DNA from: an uncultured Anaerolineae bacterium | GTDB lineage: Bacteria > Chloroflexota > Anaerolineae > J036 > Brachytrichaceae | NCBI GenBank assembly: GCA_937959265.1 | Contig: CALGMA010000020.1 | Span: forward strand, 82,473 to 146,472 | Length of the DNA stretch: 64,000 nt | Direction of reading: 5' to 3' | Shown: in pieces, positions 37,101-46,733 of the stretch | Numbering within the stretch: position 1 is the first letter of the stretch | How the letters are laid out: each line of letters starts with the position of its first letter | Translations under genes and position numbers: made by a program | Notes under the pieces: generated by a model | The model's input: only the letters and a program-made list of their open reading frames with translations | What the model was told of the DNA's origin: nothing | Databases searched by the model: none

Positions 37101-37769
37101 CGCATGTGGCAGCAGTCGGGCGACATCGTCCGGGCGGAGCTGGATGTAGCGCGCATGCAGGCGAACCCGGATCCGGCATACATCGCCGAACTGGAGGCTG
37201 ATGCGCAGCGTCGCTACGAGAATGCTTCGCAGGAGTATGCGACGGCCACTCGCCTGAGCCCGAACAACGCACAGTTGTGGAACGAGTGGGCGAGCCTGTA
37301 TCTCTCCCGGCTGGGCAACCTGGAGGAAGCGAAGATCCGGCTCGACCGATCGCTCATGCTCGACAAGAAATTCAGCCAGACGTATCTGCTGCGCGCTGCG
37401 TGGCATCTGGAGAAGGCGCGCACGCTCGACCGGCAGGTGAACCCGACCGAATGGCGCGCCGAATTGGAGAACGCCCGCAAAGAGCTGAACCAGGCGGTGA
37501 CCGTGGACCCGAATGCACTCCAGGCATATCAGGAGCTGGCGCGCACGGCGCTGGATTTGGGCGACACGCCGGCTGCGATCAGCGCGATGCAGGCTTTGTT
37601 GGCGCGTAACCCGAACGACTGGAACACGCTCAAGAACCTAGCCGTGCTCTATAGTGACACGAGCCAGATCACGCTGGCGGTTGAATATGCCCGGCGTGCG
37701 CTCGCACTAGCGCCGGCAGATCAGCAACTTGTGCTGGAATCGTTTATTCGGCAGCTCGGCTCACCCTGA
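34200..37769 (+). CDS. O-antigen ligase-like membrane protein with C-terminal TPR-like region
   Basis: Many TM helices; GSRGPQLGWLVG; C-terminal repeats (NAQLWNEWASLYLSRLGNLEEAKIRLDRSLMLDKKFSQ...). Confidence 0.75.
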   Translation: MSSVLAAAQTASVVSDVERSATAAPVAFASRLSVWCDRLIEAGWLAAIIVVPLFFNIYSSRVFEPDKLTTLRSIALVMAMAWVVKWIEELRNPDRDRSVTWRTPLVLPTLIIVVVYMISTALSIAPRTSLLGSYQRLQGTYTTFAYIVIFLMILQGMRRRAQLDRLLTLMIVTSLPVAIYGLLQRLQLDPLPWGGDTVERVAGNMGNSIFIAAYLVMAFFITFYRIADSFASILQSEQPRWSDAGRAACYILIALFNAIVVLILAGSRGPQLGWLVGVLFVVLLLAQLVRRQKARLQLTVGLIGLGIAGLAFLYFINVTRNDPNYEWLRQFPLFRRLSTVFTTQEGTNAVRVLIWEGAANLVAPHDPIARPDGTPDAFNAIRPLVGYGPESMYVAYNRFYPPALANFEARNASPDRSHNETWDALVITGVFGLLAYMFLFGSVLYYGFRWIGLIASRFEARLFVVTWIAGAAVFGLGAIAAGHRELFGIAVGAGVVFGLTIFLFVSAIINARRGDDEALPIRLSLRDQLLLIALVSTVIAHFVEIHTGIAIAATRTYFWALIGVMVVVGAGLLRSDAPEVADSKPEAEAVVVKPAASVNAGLGDSRQGAGGTRRQRRAAAQRAAAARRTTVSAGRGFVLPGWFATVAAYGLFLGLILGIMAFDFTNNIERSTAAGQVFINALTRVKGQPSLGVLAMFLITLIVGIAIVLAELRSGGVLRDNEHTVAAGALIASIAAFVWVAFGTFIAGRLVAFFTTQQNSVSSVLGIADQLAAFPAYVYLLIVAVMIGSAFLLRSEESVLPPRGASYAGLTGLFVGMIAVPIAIAYSNLQPIAADIVYKQANPWDQQGASELVQGSGIQGWDLAIEHYRRSIQLAPNEDFYYLWLGRALLEKAKTTPNPSQAKTIPEDAPFTRIIGDEPQNWNRPYGSNELPSASLSRQDLLTAARIILEEARIINPFNTDHSANLARMWQQSGDIVRAELDVARMQANPDPAYIAELEADAQRRYENASQEYATATRLSPNNAQLWNEWASLYLSRLGNLEEAKIRLDRSLMLDKKFSQTYLLRAAWHLEKARTLDRQVNPTEWRAELENARKELNQAVTVDPNALQAYQELARTALDLGDTPAAISAMQALLARNPNDWNTLKNLAVLYSDTSQITLAVEYARRALALAPADQQLVLESFIRQLGSP

Positions 37770-37815
37770 GCAGCCAGCTCACAGCTCATAGTTTGAAGCC
37801 CACAGCCTAAACACG

Positions 37816-38913
37816 ATGGTCGAACTCCTTCTCCTCTTCTTCGGCGCGCTGGTGATCACCATTGCCGCCACGCCGGTAAGCAAGTGGCTCGCGCCGCGCG
37901 TCGGTATGGTCGCCCAGCCGCGCGCGCGCGACATCCACACCAGGCCAGTGCCAAAGCTGGGTGGGCTGGCCATCCTGCTCAGCGTGCTGATGGCAGCGCT
38001 GATCTTAGGCCGCTGGCTGGAGTTCCAGCAATTTGCGGCCATCGTCGTGGCGGCAGCGCTGATGTCGTTCATGGGACTTGTGGACGATCGCTTCAACCTC
38101 AACGCCTACATCAAACTGGTCATCCAGGTGTGCGCTGCGGTGATGGTCTATCTGTTCGGCGTGCGCGTCATGATGTTCAGCAACCCATTTCTGGATGCGT
38201 TTCTCACCGTGGTCTGGATCGTCGGCATTACCAATGCCATGAACTTTCTGGACAACATGGACGGTCTGCTGGCTGGCGTCAGCGCCGTGATTTCGTCCTT
38301 CTTCTTGGTGTTGGCCATCATCAACGGGCAATACCTGGTCGGCCTGCTCAGCGCGGCGGTCCTGGGCGCATGCGTCGGATTTTTGGTGTGGAACTTCAAC
38401 CCGGCGAGCGTGTTCATGGGCGATTCGGGCAGCATGTTCCTTGGTTTCCTGTTGGCATGCGTCGCCGTCAAGCTGCGCTTCCTGGGTCAAAGCCCGATCG
38501 TTTCTTGGATGGTGCCAGTGATCCTGATGGGCTTGCCGATCTTCGATATGACGCTGGCGACCCTCTCGCGGCTGAGACGCGGCAAAAACCCCCTCACGTC
38601 ACCGGGCAAAGATCACACTTCGCACCGCATCGCCAATCACGGCTTCAGCCGGCGCGAAGCGGTGATGATCCTCTATCTGGTGTGTGGCGCGCTCGGCATC
38701 ACGGCGGTCATCGCTTCGGTCGCCAACGTCTGGGCCAACCTGATCATCGCCGCTGCACTGTTGGTCGTGGGGGGATATATGCTGTGGTTCATGGAGTTTG
38801 GACCTTGGAAGCTGACAACGATCGACTGGGAACGTCCGGAGCCGGGAGTGCCCTCCGGCGTGCTGCGGCCCGTTCCGTCGCCTACCGAACCGATCAGCGC
38901 ATCGCAGTCCTAG
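37816..38913 (+). CDS. MraY/WecA-like undecaprenyl-phosphate glycosylphosphotransferase
   Basis: LGGLAILLSVLMAALILG; MNFLDNMDGLLAGVSAVISSFF; VFMGDSGSMFLGFLLA. Confidence 0.92.
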   Translation: MVELLLLFFGALVITIAATPVSKWLAPRVGMVAQPRARDIHTRPVPKLGGLAILLSVLMAALILGRWLEFQQFAAIVVAAALMSFMGLVDDRFNLNAYIKLVIQVCAAVMVYLFGVRVMMFSNPFLDAFLTVVWIVGITNAMNFLDNMDGLLAGVSAVISSFFLVLAIINGQYLVGLLSAAVLGACVGFLVWNFNPASVFMGDSGSMFLGFLLACVAVKLRFLGQSPIVSWMVPVILMGLPIFDMTLATLSRLRRGKNPLTSPGKDHTSHRIANHGFSRREAVMILYLVCGALGITAVIASVANVWANLIIAAALLVVGGYMLWFMEFGPWKLTTIDWERPEPGVPSGVLRPVPSPTEPISASQS

Positions 38914-40196
38914 GGTTGGGCTACGTCGGCCTGCCTTTGGCAATAGCGTTTGCCAAGGCTGGCCGGAGCGTCATCGGTGTAGACGTGGATGCGCGCAAGG
39001 TGGCGCAACTCAACGCCGGCAAGAGCTACATCGCCGATGTGCCTGGCGAAGACATCGCGCAGGTCGTGCAGACCAGCACATTCACTGCCTCGAGCAGCTA
39101 CGACATCTTGCGCGACTGCGACGTGATCTTCATTTGCGTGCCGACCCCCTTCGACGCTATGCGTGCGCCGGATCTCTCATACGTGGTCGGTGCAGCCGAA
39201 GGCATCCAGTCCCGCCTCTCCAAGGGGCAACTGGTTATCCTGCAGAGTACGACCTATCCCGGCACGACCCAGGAGATCGTACAACCCATACTTGAGCGCA
39301 GCGGCCTAAGAGCAGGCGTGGACTTCGACCTGGCTTTCTGCCCCGAACGCATTGACCCCGGCCGCACCGATTGGACTGTGGCGAATACACCCAAGGTAGT
39401 CGGCGGGGTGACGCACGAGAGCACGCAGCGCGCGGCCGTTGTGCTAGGCGCACTGGGCGCGCCGGTATATTGTGTGTCGTCGCCGCGAACAGCCGAGATG
39501 ACCAAACTGCTGGAGAACATCTTTCGTTCGGTCAACATCGCGCTGGTGAACGAGTTGGCGTTGCTGAGCGAGCGCATGGGCATTGATATCTGGGAAGTGA
39601 TCGAAGCGGCCAAGACCAAGCCTTTCGGTTTCATGCCCTTCACGCCAGGAGCGGGGGTAGGCGGACACTGCATCGGCGTAGATCCCTACTACCTGTCCTG
39701 GAAAGCGCGCGAGTATGACTTCTACACCAAGTTCATCGAGCTGGCTGCCGAGATGAACCAGAGCATGCCCTTCCACGTCGTAGATTTGATCGAGCAAGCG
39801 CTGGACCGGTTGCACATTGCTCTGCGTGATGCAACGGTGATGGTGCTAGGTGTAGCCTTCAAGCGCGACGTGGACGATCCGCGCAACTCACCGGCCGGGC
39901 GCGTGATCGAGTTGTTGCTGCGGCGCGGTGCCAAAGTCATGTATCACGATCCGTATGTGCCGCGCTTCCACGTCGGCGGCAACGTTTTCTATCATGAGCC
40001 GGTCGCGCTGTTGTCTCAGCCCTTGAGCGAGTCGAATTTGCGCAAAACGCACTGTGCTGTGATCGTTACCGGCCACCGCGCAGTGGATTACGGGTTCGTA
40101 GTGCGCACCGCACCGTCAGTGGTAGATTGTTGCAACGCGACCGTGGCGGTGGACGGTGATAAGCGCCATGTAGTGCGTTTGGGTGTGGGGCGCTGA
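38805..40196 (+). CDS. UDP-N-acetyl-sugar dehydrogenase (WecC/TviB-like)
   Basis: RIAVLGLGYVGLPLAIAFAKAGRSVIGVDVD; FCPERIDPGRTDWTVANTPKVVGG; GVGGHCIGVDPYYL. Start uncertain (TTG at 38805 is the best in-frame candidate). Confidence 0.85.
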   Translation: MEADNDRLGTSGAGSALRRAAARSVAYRTDQRIAVLGLGYVGLPLAIAFAKAGRSVIGVDVDARKVAQLNAGKSYIADVPGEDIAQVVQTSTFTASSSYDILRDCDVIFICVPTPFDAMRAPDLSYVVGAAEGIQSRLSKGQLVILQSTTYPGTTQEIVQPILERSGLRAGVDFDLAFCPERIDPGRTDWTVANTPKVVGGVTHESTQRAAVVLGALGAPVYCVSSPRTAEMTKLLENIFRSVNIALVNELALLSERMGIDIWEVIEAAKTKPFGFMPFTPGAGVGGHCIGVDPYYLSWKAREYDFYTKFIELAAEMNQSMPFHVVDLIEQALDRLHIALRDATVMVLGVAFKRDVDDPRNSPAGRVIELLLRRGAKVMYHDPYVPRFHVGGNVFYHEPVALLSQPLSESNLRKTHCAVIVTGHRAVDYGFVVRTAPSVVDCCNATVAVDGDKRHVVRLGVGR

Positions 40197-40267
40197 TCGC
40201 GCAGCCGGTTGGGTGCGCAATTCGGTGTGTGCTCTGGCCGACCGGGTGCGACTAATAACGACGACGG

Positions 40268-41380
40268 ATGAATGCCGAACTGCCGTATTACCTGGCCTTC
40301 GCCCGCGTGAAGGGCATCGGCGCTGCGCGTATTCGAAAGCTGAAGGCGCACTTTGGCTCGCTGCAGCTCGCTTGGTCTGCTGGCGAATGCGACCTTGCGG
40401 CGGCCGGCCTGGATGCCAAAGCGATCGAAACACTGGCGCGCGCGCGTCGGAGCATCATCCCAGAACAAGAGGTCGAACGCTTAGCAAGTGTCGGTGCGAC
40501 GGCGACCACCTGGGAAGATGCTGGCTATCCTAAGCTGCTGCGGGAAGTGGCCGACCCGCCGCCCGTGTTGTTCGTGAAGGGCACACTGAGCGAGTCCGAT
40601 GCGTGGGCGGTGGGCATCGTCGGCACGCGCCGCGCGACGGTGTATGGCCGAGAGGTGACGGAGATGCTGGCCGGCGAATTGGCACGTAACAACATCACTA
40701 TCGTCAGTGGTATGGCGCGTGGAATTGACGCGATCGCCCATGAGGCGGCGCTGAAGGCCGGCGGCCGCACCCTGGCTGTGCTGGGCTGTGGTGTGGATGT
40801 GGTGTATCCGCCCGAACATCGCAAGCTGGCGCAACAGATTGCTGAGAACGGTGCACTGGTCAGCGACTATCCCCTTGGCACGTCGCCGGATGCGTTGAAC
40901 TTCCCGCCGCGCAATCGCATCATCAGCGGACTGAGCCTGGGGGTGGTGGTGGTCGAGGCCGACGAGCGCAGCGGCGCGCTGATCACCGCTGAGTTTGCTG
41001 CCGACCAGGGTCGCGACGTGTTCGCCGTGCCGGGTAACATCTTCAACCGCACCAGCCGCGGAACCAACCGGCTGATTCAACAGGGCGCGCACATCGTGCT
41101 CGATGTGCAGAGCATCCTGGAGGAGCTGAACCTCAATATGGTGGCGGATCGCGTGGAGGTCGAAGCGGCAGTGCCGGAAAACGACACCGAGCGAGAGATT
41201 CTGGCGCGTCTCTCTCACGAACCGACGCAGGTGAACGAGTTGGTGCGCGCGCTGGCGATGTCTGCCGCTGATGTTGCAGCCACGCTGGCGCTCATGGAAT
41301 TGAAAGGGCTGGTGCGCCAGGCGACCGGCACCAGCTACGTGCTGGCGCGCGAAGCGCGTGCAGTGTATCGGGTGGATTGA
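40268..41380 (+). CDS. dprA: DNA processing protein DprA
   Basis: VGIVGTRRATVYGREVTEMLAGELARNNITIVSGMARGIDAIAHEAAL; FPPRNRIISGLSLGVVVVEADERSGALITAEFAADQGRDVFAVPG. Confidence 0.95.
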   Translation: MNAELPYYLAFARVKGIGAARIRKLKAHFGSLQLAWSAGECDLAAAGLDAKAIETLARARRSIIPEQEVERLASVGATATTWEDAGYPKLLREVADPPPVLFVKGTLSESDAWAVGIVGTRRATVYGREVTEMLAGELARNNITIVSGMARGIDAIAHEAALKAGGRTLAVLGCGVDVVYPPEHRKLAQQIAENGALVSDYPLGTSPDALNFPPRNRIISGLSLGVVVVEADERSGALITAEFAADQGRDVFAVPGNIFNRTSRGTNRLIQQGAHIVLDVQSILEELNLNMVADRVEVEAAVPENDTEREILARLSHEPTQVNELVRALAMSAADVAATLALMELKGLVRQATGTSYVLAREARAVYRVD

Positions 41381-41547
41381 AAGTCAGGGGACAGAAATCG
41401 GAGATGAGGGGGCAAAGGTCAAGGCTTGAAGCAAGGACCAGATACTGAGAAGGGGGAATGCCAGTTAGCCCTGACCCTTATTAGTCACAACGGTTGGTCC
41501 ACCGTCAATCATTGCTCGTCAATCAGCAATCACCATCTATTCGAGAC

Positions 41548-42621
41548 ATGTATCACGCACTCATCATGGCTGGCGGAAGCGGCACACGACTCTGGCCGCT
41601 CAGCCGCAAAGATCGTCCCAAGCAGTCATTGGCGCTCGTCGAAGAGCGGACGATGTTTCAAGTGACCGCCTATCGGTTGCAGCCGCTCATCCCGCTGGAG
41701 CGTGTACACGTGGTCACCAATGCCCAGATGGCCGCGATCTTCAAGGAGCAAGTGCCGGGTATCCCGGCGGCCAACTACATCATCGAGCCCAGCGCGAAGG
41801 ATAACGGCCCAGCAGTTGGTCTGGCGCTCACGCATATCGCGCACGCCGACTCGGACGCCACGGTGGCGATCCTGACCGCCGACCATCATATCGGCAAGAC
41901 GGCGGAATTCCACAGGGCGTTGCAAGCTGCTTACGAAGTTGCCCAGGATGACTATATCGTCACCCTCGGCATCATGCCGACGTATCCCTCGACTGGCTTC
42001 GGTTACATCGAGCGCGGTGACGCGATGGAGACGCGACATGGCCTCGACATTTTTCACGCCCGCCGCTTCACCGAGAAGCCGAAACAAGAGGTCGCAGAGG
42101 CTTATCTGGCCGATGGCCGGCACTCCTGGAATAGCGGCATGTTCATCATGAAGTGCCAAGTTGGTTTGCACGAGTTCCGGCGCCAGCAGCCGGAATTCGC
42201 CGCAGCCCTGGCCCGGCTTGGAACGACGATCGGTAGCTCGGCCTATGACGACGCGCTGCGGGCAGCCTGGGATGTCGCACCGAAGAAGTCCATAGACTAT
42301 GCCATCATGGAGGGTGCCGAACGCGTCGCCGTCATTCCCGTAGATATTGACTGGAGCGATATCGGCAGTTGGGCTTCGTTGTTGGACATCTTGCCAAAAG
42401 ATGCGCAGGGTAACGCTTTCTTCGGCGACCAGGTTCTGGCAATTGAGACCAGCAATACCCTCGTGCGCACCAGCGATCGTTTCGTCGCCGTCATGGGCTT
42501 GAAGGACGTTGTCATCGTGGACACGCCCGATGCATTGCTGGTATGCTCGTTGGACCGCGTATCCGATCTTAAGCAGATCGTAGAGCGGCTGCGCCAAGAT
42601 CGGCGCGACGATCTGCTCTGA
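41548..42621 (+). CDS. Mannose-1-phosphate guanylyltransferase
   Basis: MYHALIMAGGSGTRLWPLSRKDRPKQSLALV; YIERGD; FTEKPKQEVAEAYL; WNSGMFIMK. Confidence 0.94.
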   Translation: MYHALIMAGGSGTRLWPLSRKDRPKQSLALVEERTMFQVTAYRLQPLIPLERVHVVTNAQMAAIFKEQVPGIPAANYIIEPSAKDNGPAVGLALTHIAHADSDATVAILTADHHIGKTAEFHRALQAAYEVAQDDYIVTLGIMPTYPSTGFGYIERGDAMETRHGLDIFHARRFTEKPKQEVAEAYLADGRHSWNSGMFIMKCQVGLHEFRRQQPEFAAALARLGTTIGSSAYDDALRAAWDVAPKKSIDYAIMEGAERVAVIPVDIDWSDIGSWASLLDILPKDAQGNAFFGDQVLAIETSNTLVRTSDRFVAVMGLKDVVIVDTPDALLVCSLDRVSDLKQIVERLRQDRRDDLL

Positions 42622-42625
42622 ACGC

Positions 42626-43306
42626 ATGCTTGCAGATTACGCTCGAATTCTGTTGCGACGCTGGTGGTTGGTGCTGTTGCCGGCTGCACTAATCTTGGCG
42701 GTCACGCTGCTGACGACGCGGCCCGCGCCGCCGACATACGTGGTGACGATGTCGTTCGCAGTCGGCCTACTGCCAGAGCCGCTGCGCGAGCAAGCATACA
42801 ACTACGACCGGCATTACAACTGGTTGGCGTCGGAATATGTCACGCAGGGCTTTTCGTTGATCATCAGCAAGGGTGCGTTTGCCGACAACGTCGCCAAGCG
42901 GCTGGCGCGTCGGGATGTGTCGCTGCCTGCGCCGCTGGCAGGCGCGATTCGTTCAGAGTATCGTTCGAGCGTGATGGTCGTCTATGTGTCGTGGCCCGAT
43001 CCCGAGCAAGCGGCGCAAATCGCTCAAGCGGTGGTGGACGAACTGGACGAGAACTACGAAGCCTACTGGCCACAACTGAAAGGCGTGGGCGCTTCGCCAG
43101 TGCGGCTGATGGACCCTATTGTGCCTGTGCCGACGGCGGCGCCCCTGCGCGACCGCTTCGATTTGCCGATGCGCCTTGTGATTGGCTTGCTCGCCGGTGC
43201 GGTGCTGGTCTTGTTGTGGCATCATTTTGACCCGGTGATCAGGGAGCGCCGCGAAATTGAGCACATGGGGCTGAGTGTCATCGGCGAAATCCCTGAGCGG
43301 TTCTAG
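42626..43306 (+). CDS. Wzz-like chain-length determinant family protein
   Basis: LADYARILLRRWWLVLLPAALILAVTLLT N-terminal TM and a C-terminal TM. Confidence 0.7.
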   Translation: MLADYARILLRRWWLVLLPAALILAVTLLTTRPAPPTYVVTMSFAVGLLPEPLREQAYNYDRHYNWLASEYVTQGFSLIISKGAFADNVAKRLARRDVSLPAPLAGAIRSEYRSSVMVVYVSWPDPEQAAQIAQAVVDELDENYEAYWPQLKGVGASPVRLMDPIVPVPTAAPLRDRFDLPMRLVIGLLAGAVLVLLWHHFDPVIRERREIEHMGLSVIGEIPERF

Positions 43307-43322
43307 AGGTTGCTCGCAAAAG

Positions 43323-43973
43323 ATGGAGCTACAAGATTACATTCAAATCGTCAAGCGGCGCTGGTGGATCGTCGTGCTGACGGCGCTGATCGCAGTGGCC
43401 AGCGCGTTTGTCTTCAGCCGGCTGCAGACGCCGATCTACAAATCGTCCATGAAGCTGACGATTCAGCCGGCGCGCACCGACTTCGGCCAAACCCAGGCTG
43501 CCAAGCAGTTGCTATCTTCCTACATTAGCATCATTCGCACCGAGCGCAACGCAGCGGAGGTCGGCAAGCGCTTGCAGTTGGACTACTCACCAGCCTACAT
43601 CTACGGCCAGACGCGCATGGCTGACGATGCTGCCAGCTATGGGGTGGAGATCGAAGTGCGCGATTACGACGGCGAAACGGCCAATCGCATCGCACGGGAG
43701 TGGGCGCAATTGTTCGTCGAGTTTCGCAACCGCGACAACGCCAAGCAGCGTCGTGAAGATCGTGTCGAAGCGATCTTGGGTGATGACCCACGCTACGTGC
43801 AGGATTACCCACGCACCAGCGTGAACACAGCAGCAGGCTTGCTCCTGGGCCTGGTTGCCGGCACAGCAATTGCGGCGTTGCTCGAATGGCGGCAATCTGT
43901 GCTGCTCCGCACACCGAAGGACGTCGAGCGTAATCTGTCGCTGCCCGTCGTCGGTGCCATCCCGGCCAACTGA
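43323..43973 (+). CDS. Wzz/capsular polysaccharide chain-length determinant protein
   Basis: MELQDYIQIVKRRWWIVVLTALIAVASAFVFSRLQTPIYKSSMKLTI. Confidence 0.85.
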   Translation: MELQDYIQIVKRRWWIVVLTALIAVASAFVFSRLQTPIYKSSMKLTIQPARTDFGQTQAAKQLLSSYISIIRTERNAAEVGKRLQLDYSPAYIYGQTRMADDAASYGVEIEVRDYDGETANRIAREWAQLFVEFRNRDNAKQRREDRVEAILGDDPRYVQDYPRTSVNTAAGLLLGLVAGTAIAALLEWRQSVLLRTPKDVERNLSLPVVGAIPAN

Positions 43974-43979
43974 TCCGCT

Positions 43980-44609
43980 ATGAACCTGATCACGCTCACC
44001 GAACCGAAATCCCCTGCTGCTGAGGCGTATCGTACGCTGCGCACGAATCTGCACTTCGCGATGCTCGACGCGCCGCTGCGGACATTGCTCGTCGCCTCGC
44101 CGGATTCCGGCCAGAACGCGGCGAAGGTGCTGGCGAACCTGGCCGTCACGTTGGCGCAAGGCGGGAAGCGTGTCATCGCCGTGGATGCCGATCTGCGTGA
44201 GCCGGCACTGCACCTCGCCTTCGACGTGCCGAATACAACCGGCCTGGCCGATTGGCTCGAAGGCAGCGTGAACGGCTCGGGCGAGCTGCCATTGCACCCG
44301 ACGTCGCTGCCCAACCTAAGCCTGTTGACGAGTGGGACGCTGCCGGCCATCCCCGCCGATCTCATCAGCTCGGATCGTATGGTCTACGCTGTTGAGCGAC
44401 TTGCCGGCATGACCGACCTGGTCTTGTTTAGTGCGCCGCCACTCGGCCACCAGGTCAGTGATGCTGCCGTGCTGGCTTCGCGTGTGGATGGGGTATTGCT
44501 CGTCGTGGAAGCCGGCAAGACGCGGCTCGATCGCGCGCAGCAAGCAAAGGACATTCTGGCTCGTGCACATGCGCGGTTGATCGGCGCTGTGATGTTGGGT
44601 GCAAAGTGA
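43980..44609 (+). CDS. CpsD/CapB-type BY-kinase homolog with degenerate Walker motifs
   Basis: SPAAEAYRTLRTNLHFA; Walker A region reads SPDSGQNAAKVLANLAVTLAQ; Walker A' VIAVDADLREP kept; Walker B reads DLVLFSAPPLG. Confidence 0.8.
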   Translation: MNLITLTEPKSPAAEAYRTLRTNLHFAMLDAPLRTLLVASPDSGQNAAKVLANLAVTLAQGGKRVIAVDADLREPALHLAFDVPNTTGLADWLEGSVNGSGELPLHPTSLPNLSLLTSGTLPAIPADLISSDRMVYAVERLAGMTDLVLFSAPPLGHQVSDAAVLASRVDGVLLVVEAGKTRLDRAQQAKDILARAHARLIGAVMLGAK

Positions 44610-44705
44610 CGAGGTGTTGCACGAATTGTCCAACGACGGATGTGCCGGAAGTCCGAAGAGGCTCCATTCGTGATCGCGCGTCGGGTATAATCTTCATGCT
44701 AACTC

Positions 44706-46289
44706 GTGGAGAAGGTCCTCGATCGCGTGATACATCGCCCAACCCAAACCTCAGATTATTGGTCCGCCCTCTCAATCGCTGCGGACGATGCTGAGTTTCT
44801 TTATGGTTTCATTCTTGAAGCGGGCAGACCTCAGCGCATCGCCGATTTGGCACGGGCGCTTATCCGCCACCGTGTTGACCAAGAGAACGCTGCGCTGCGC
44901 CGCCAGTGGGCCGACAACAACATCTACCAGCCGAAGAAGCGCTACACAATCGGTGAAAGGCTCGTCTTCCCTGCGCTGAAATTTGCCTCGGGCCAGGTTG
45001 TTGATGTGCGTCCGGGCAACAACCCCGACTTGGGCGCATTCGAAGTCATCGCCGTGCAGTTCGATGATGGCCGGCGCCGTGAATTCGCGGCCAACTACCA
45101 TCGCCCGCATCGTCTGAACGATGAAGATGCGACGGCGCTATTCGATGCGGCACCGCTCAAATCGCCCGAGGAATTGTATGAAGTGCATGGCCAACGCGTA
45201 GTCGCCGCGCTGGAAGCTGCGTTCGAGAGCAACAACGAATTCATTCGCATTGGCGATGAGTGGTTCCTGCGCGCCATGATGGCCGAGGTGAATATCGGTC
45301 ACCTGAACCTGGCTGAAGCGGTGCTCGATATGGCGAACGGGGGGCCACTGACGACGGACGTCATCCTGCGTGATTTGGGGTTGCCGCCAGACGTGGGCGC
45401 AAATGTGCAAGAAGCCTCGCTGAATAACGCGCTGGCCATGGATCCGCGCTTCGATGAAGTCAGCTTGAACGACACACCGGCCTGGTTCCTTCGGCGATTG
45501 GAGCCGGTGGAGGTGCGAGAGATGCCCGAGCCGCTGCGCGCCGAACGTTTGTCGGGACGAACCACGATTAGTCCTGAACTCGCCGCGCTGGCCTACGAGC
45601 TGGATGATGAGCTGGAGTTCGACGAAGCGACGCCAGTGTCGCCGGCGCAGAGCGCAACGTTCATCCTAACCTATCCGCATCGCCGCGCCGGCACGCTCGG
45701 GTGGTCGCGTGCGGCAGCGTCCGTTTTGCCGCAATCGCACAAGCCGCGAATTCCGATGCGTTTCAAAGACCGGCTGACGCAGAAAGAGATGATCGTATGG
45801 TTGGTGCGCGAAGGGCGCTACATTTGGGGGCTGGGTGATTGGTTCAAAGCCAACGATCTACCCGCCGGCGCTTATATCGAACTGGCGCGCAGCGACGCCG
45901 AAAACGTCGTGTGGATAGACTACCGCCGGCGCAGACCGAAGCGTGAGTGGGTGCGTGTCGCCAGCATGCGCGATGGTCGGTTGCACTTGGAGACGGCGCA
46001 GCGCGCCGTGGCTTGCGAAGTGGATGAGCTGATGTCAGTGTTCGTGGATGATCCGCGCATGCTCGATGCACTGCGCAACGAGCGCCGGCGTGACGTGATG
46101 CAAGCCGTGCGCGAGGCCTTCCCCGAGATCGCCAAACTGAGTCCGCAAGGCAACGTGCACGCCCGAACGCTCTACGCCGTGGTGAACGTGATCACGCGTA
46201 GTGCGCCGACCGATGTGTTCGCGGCATTGACGGCGATCGGCACATATGTGCCGGTGGGAGACAACTACTGGCACCTGGGCGAGCGTTGA
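44706..46289 (+). CDS. Hypothetical protein, unknown function
   Basis: Long ORF with GTG start; TATAAT at 44686-44691 immediately upstream. Confidence 0.7.
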   Translation: MEKVLDRVIHRPTQTSDYWSALSIAADDAEFLYGFILEAGRPQRIADLARALIRHRVDQENAALRRQWADNNIYQPKKRYTIGERLVFPALKFASGQVVDVRPGNNPDLGAFEVIAVQFDDGRRREFAANYHRPHRLNDEDATALFDAAPLKSPEELYEVHGQRVVAALEAAFESNNEFIRIGDEWFLRAMMAEVNIGHLNLAEAVLDMANGGPLTTDVILRDLGLPPDVGANVQEASLNNALAMDPRFDEVSLNDTPAWFLRRLEPVEVREMPEPLRAERLSGRTTISPELAALAYELDDELEFDEATPVSPAQSATFILTYPHRRAGTLGWSRAAASVLPQSHKPRIPMRFKDRLTQKEMIVWLVREGRYIWGLGDWFKANDLPAGAYIELARSDAENVVWIDYRRRRPKREWVRVASMRDGRLHLETAQRAVACEVDELMSVFVDDPRMLDALRNERRRDVMQAVREAFPEIAKLSPQGNVHARTLYAVVNVITRSAPTDVFAALTAIGTYVPVGDNYWHLGER

Positions 46290-46316
46290 TTTGGCTGGCT
46301 TTGAGCAATACGAACG

Positions 46317-46733
46317 ATGAAGCTTCTTCGACCGACCGAGAACACGCCCTTTCACATTGACTATTCCTGGTTTGAGAAGAACGGCCAGGATGTGAACGTG
46401 CTGATCTACAAATGCCTGACGTCCGAGCAGCAGGAACGACTGGCCGGATCGCTGGCAGACGAAGCATTCGACTTTGTGGACGAAGTCACCGGTGAAGTGC
46501 GGCGCGTGACGCGCGCGATGCAGATGATTCGTACCGAGCGCGCCGACGACCCGACGTTCATCAGCGCGCGTTTGCCTTTGGCCGAGTCCGTCTTCCGCGT
46601 CTTCTTGCTGAACGACAATCATCCGCTGACGCCGGTCGAACTGGCGGCGCGCATCGGGCGTAAACCTTCCGAGATCCTCGCTCAGCTTGGCGGTCGCGCT
46701 GTTTATAATGGTATTCGGCCGATCATGAATTAG
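46317..46733 (+). CDS. Hypothetical protein
   Basis: MKLLRPTENTPFHIDYSWFEKNGQDVNVLIYKCLTSEQQERL...; TAG stop abuts and overlaps the tRNA by 1 nt. Confidence 0.75.
   Translation: MKLLRPTENTPFHIDYSWFEKNGQDVNVLIYKCLTSEQQERLAGSLADEAFDFVDEVTGEVRRVTRAMQMIRTERADDPTFISARLPLAESVFRVFLLNDNHPLTPVELAARIGRKPSEILAQLGGRAVYNGIRPIMN

Noticed and set aside
40268-41380. dprA inside the polysaccharide locus as a functional link
   Set aside because: Probably incidental gene order; no supporting signal.
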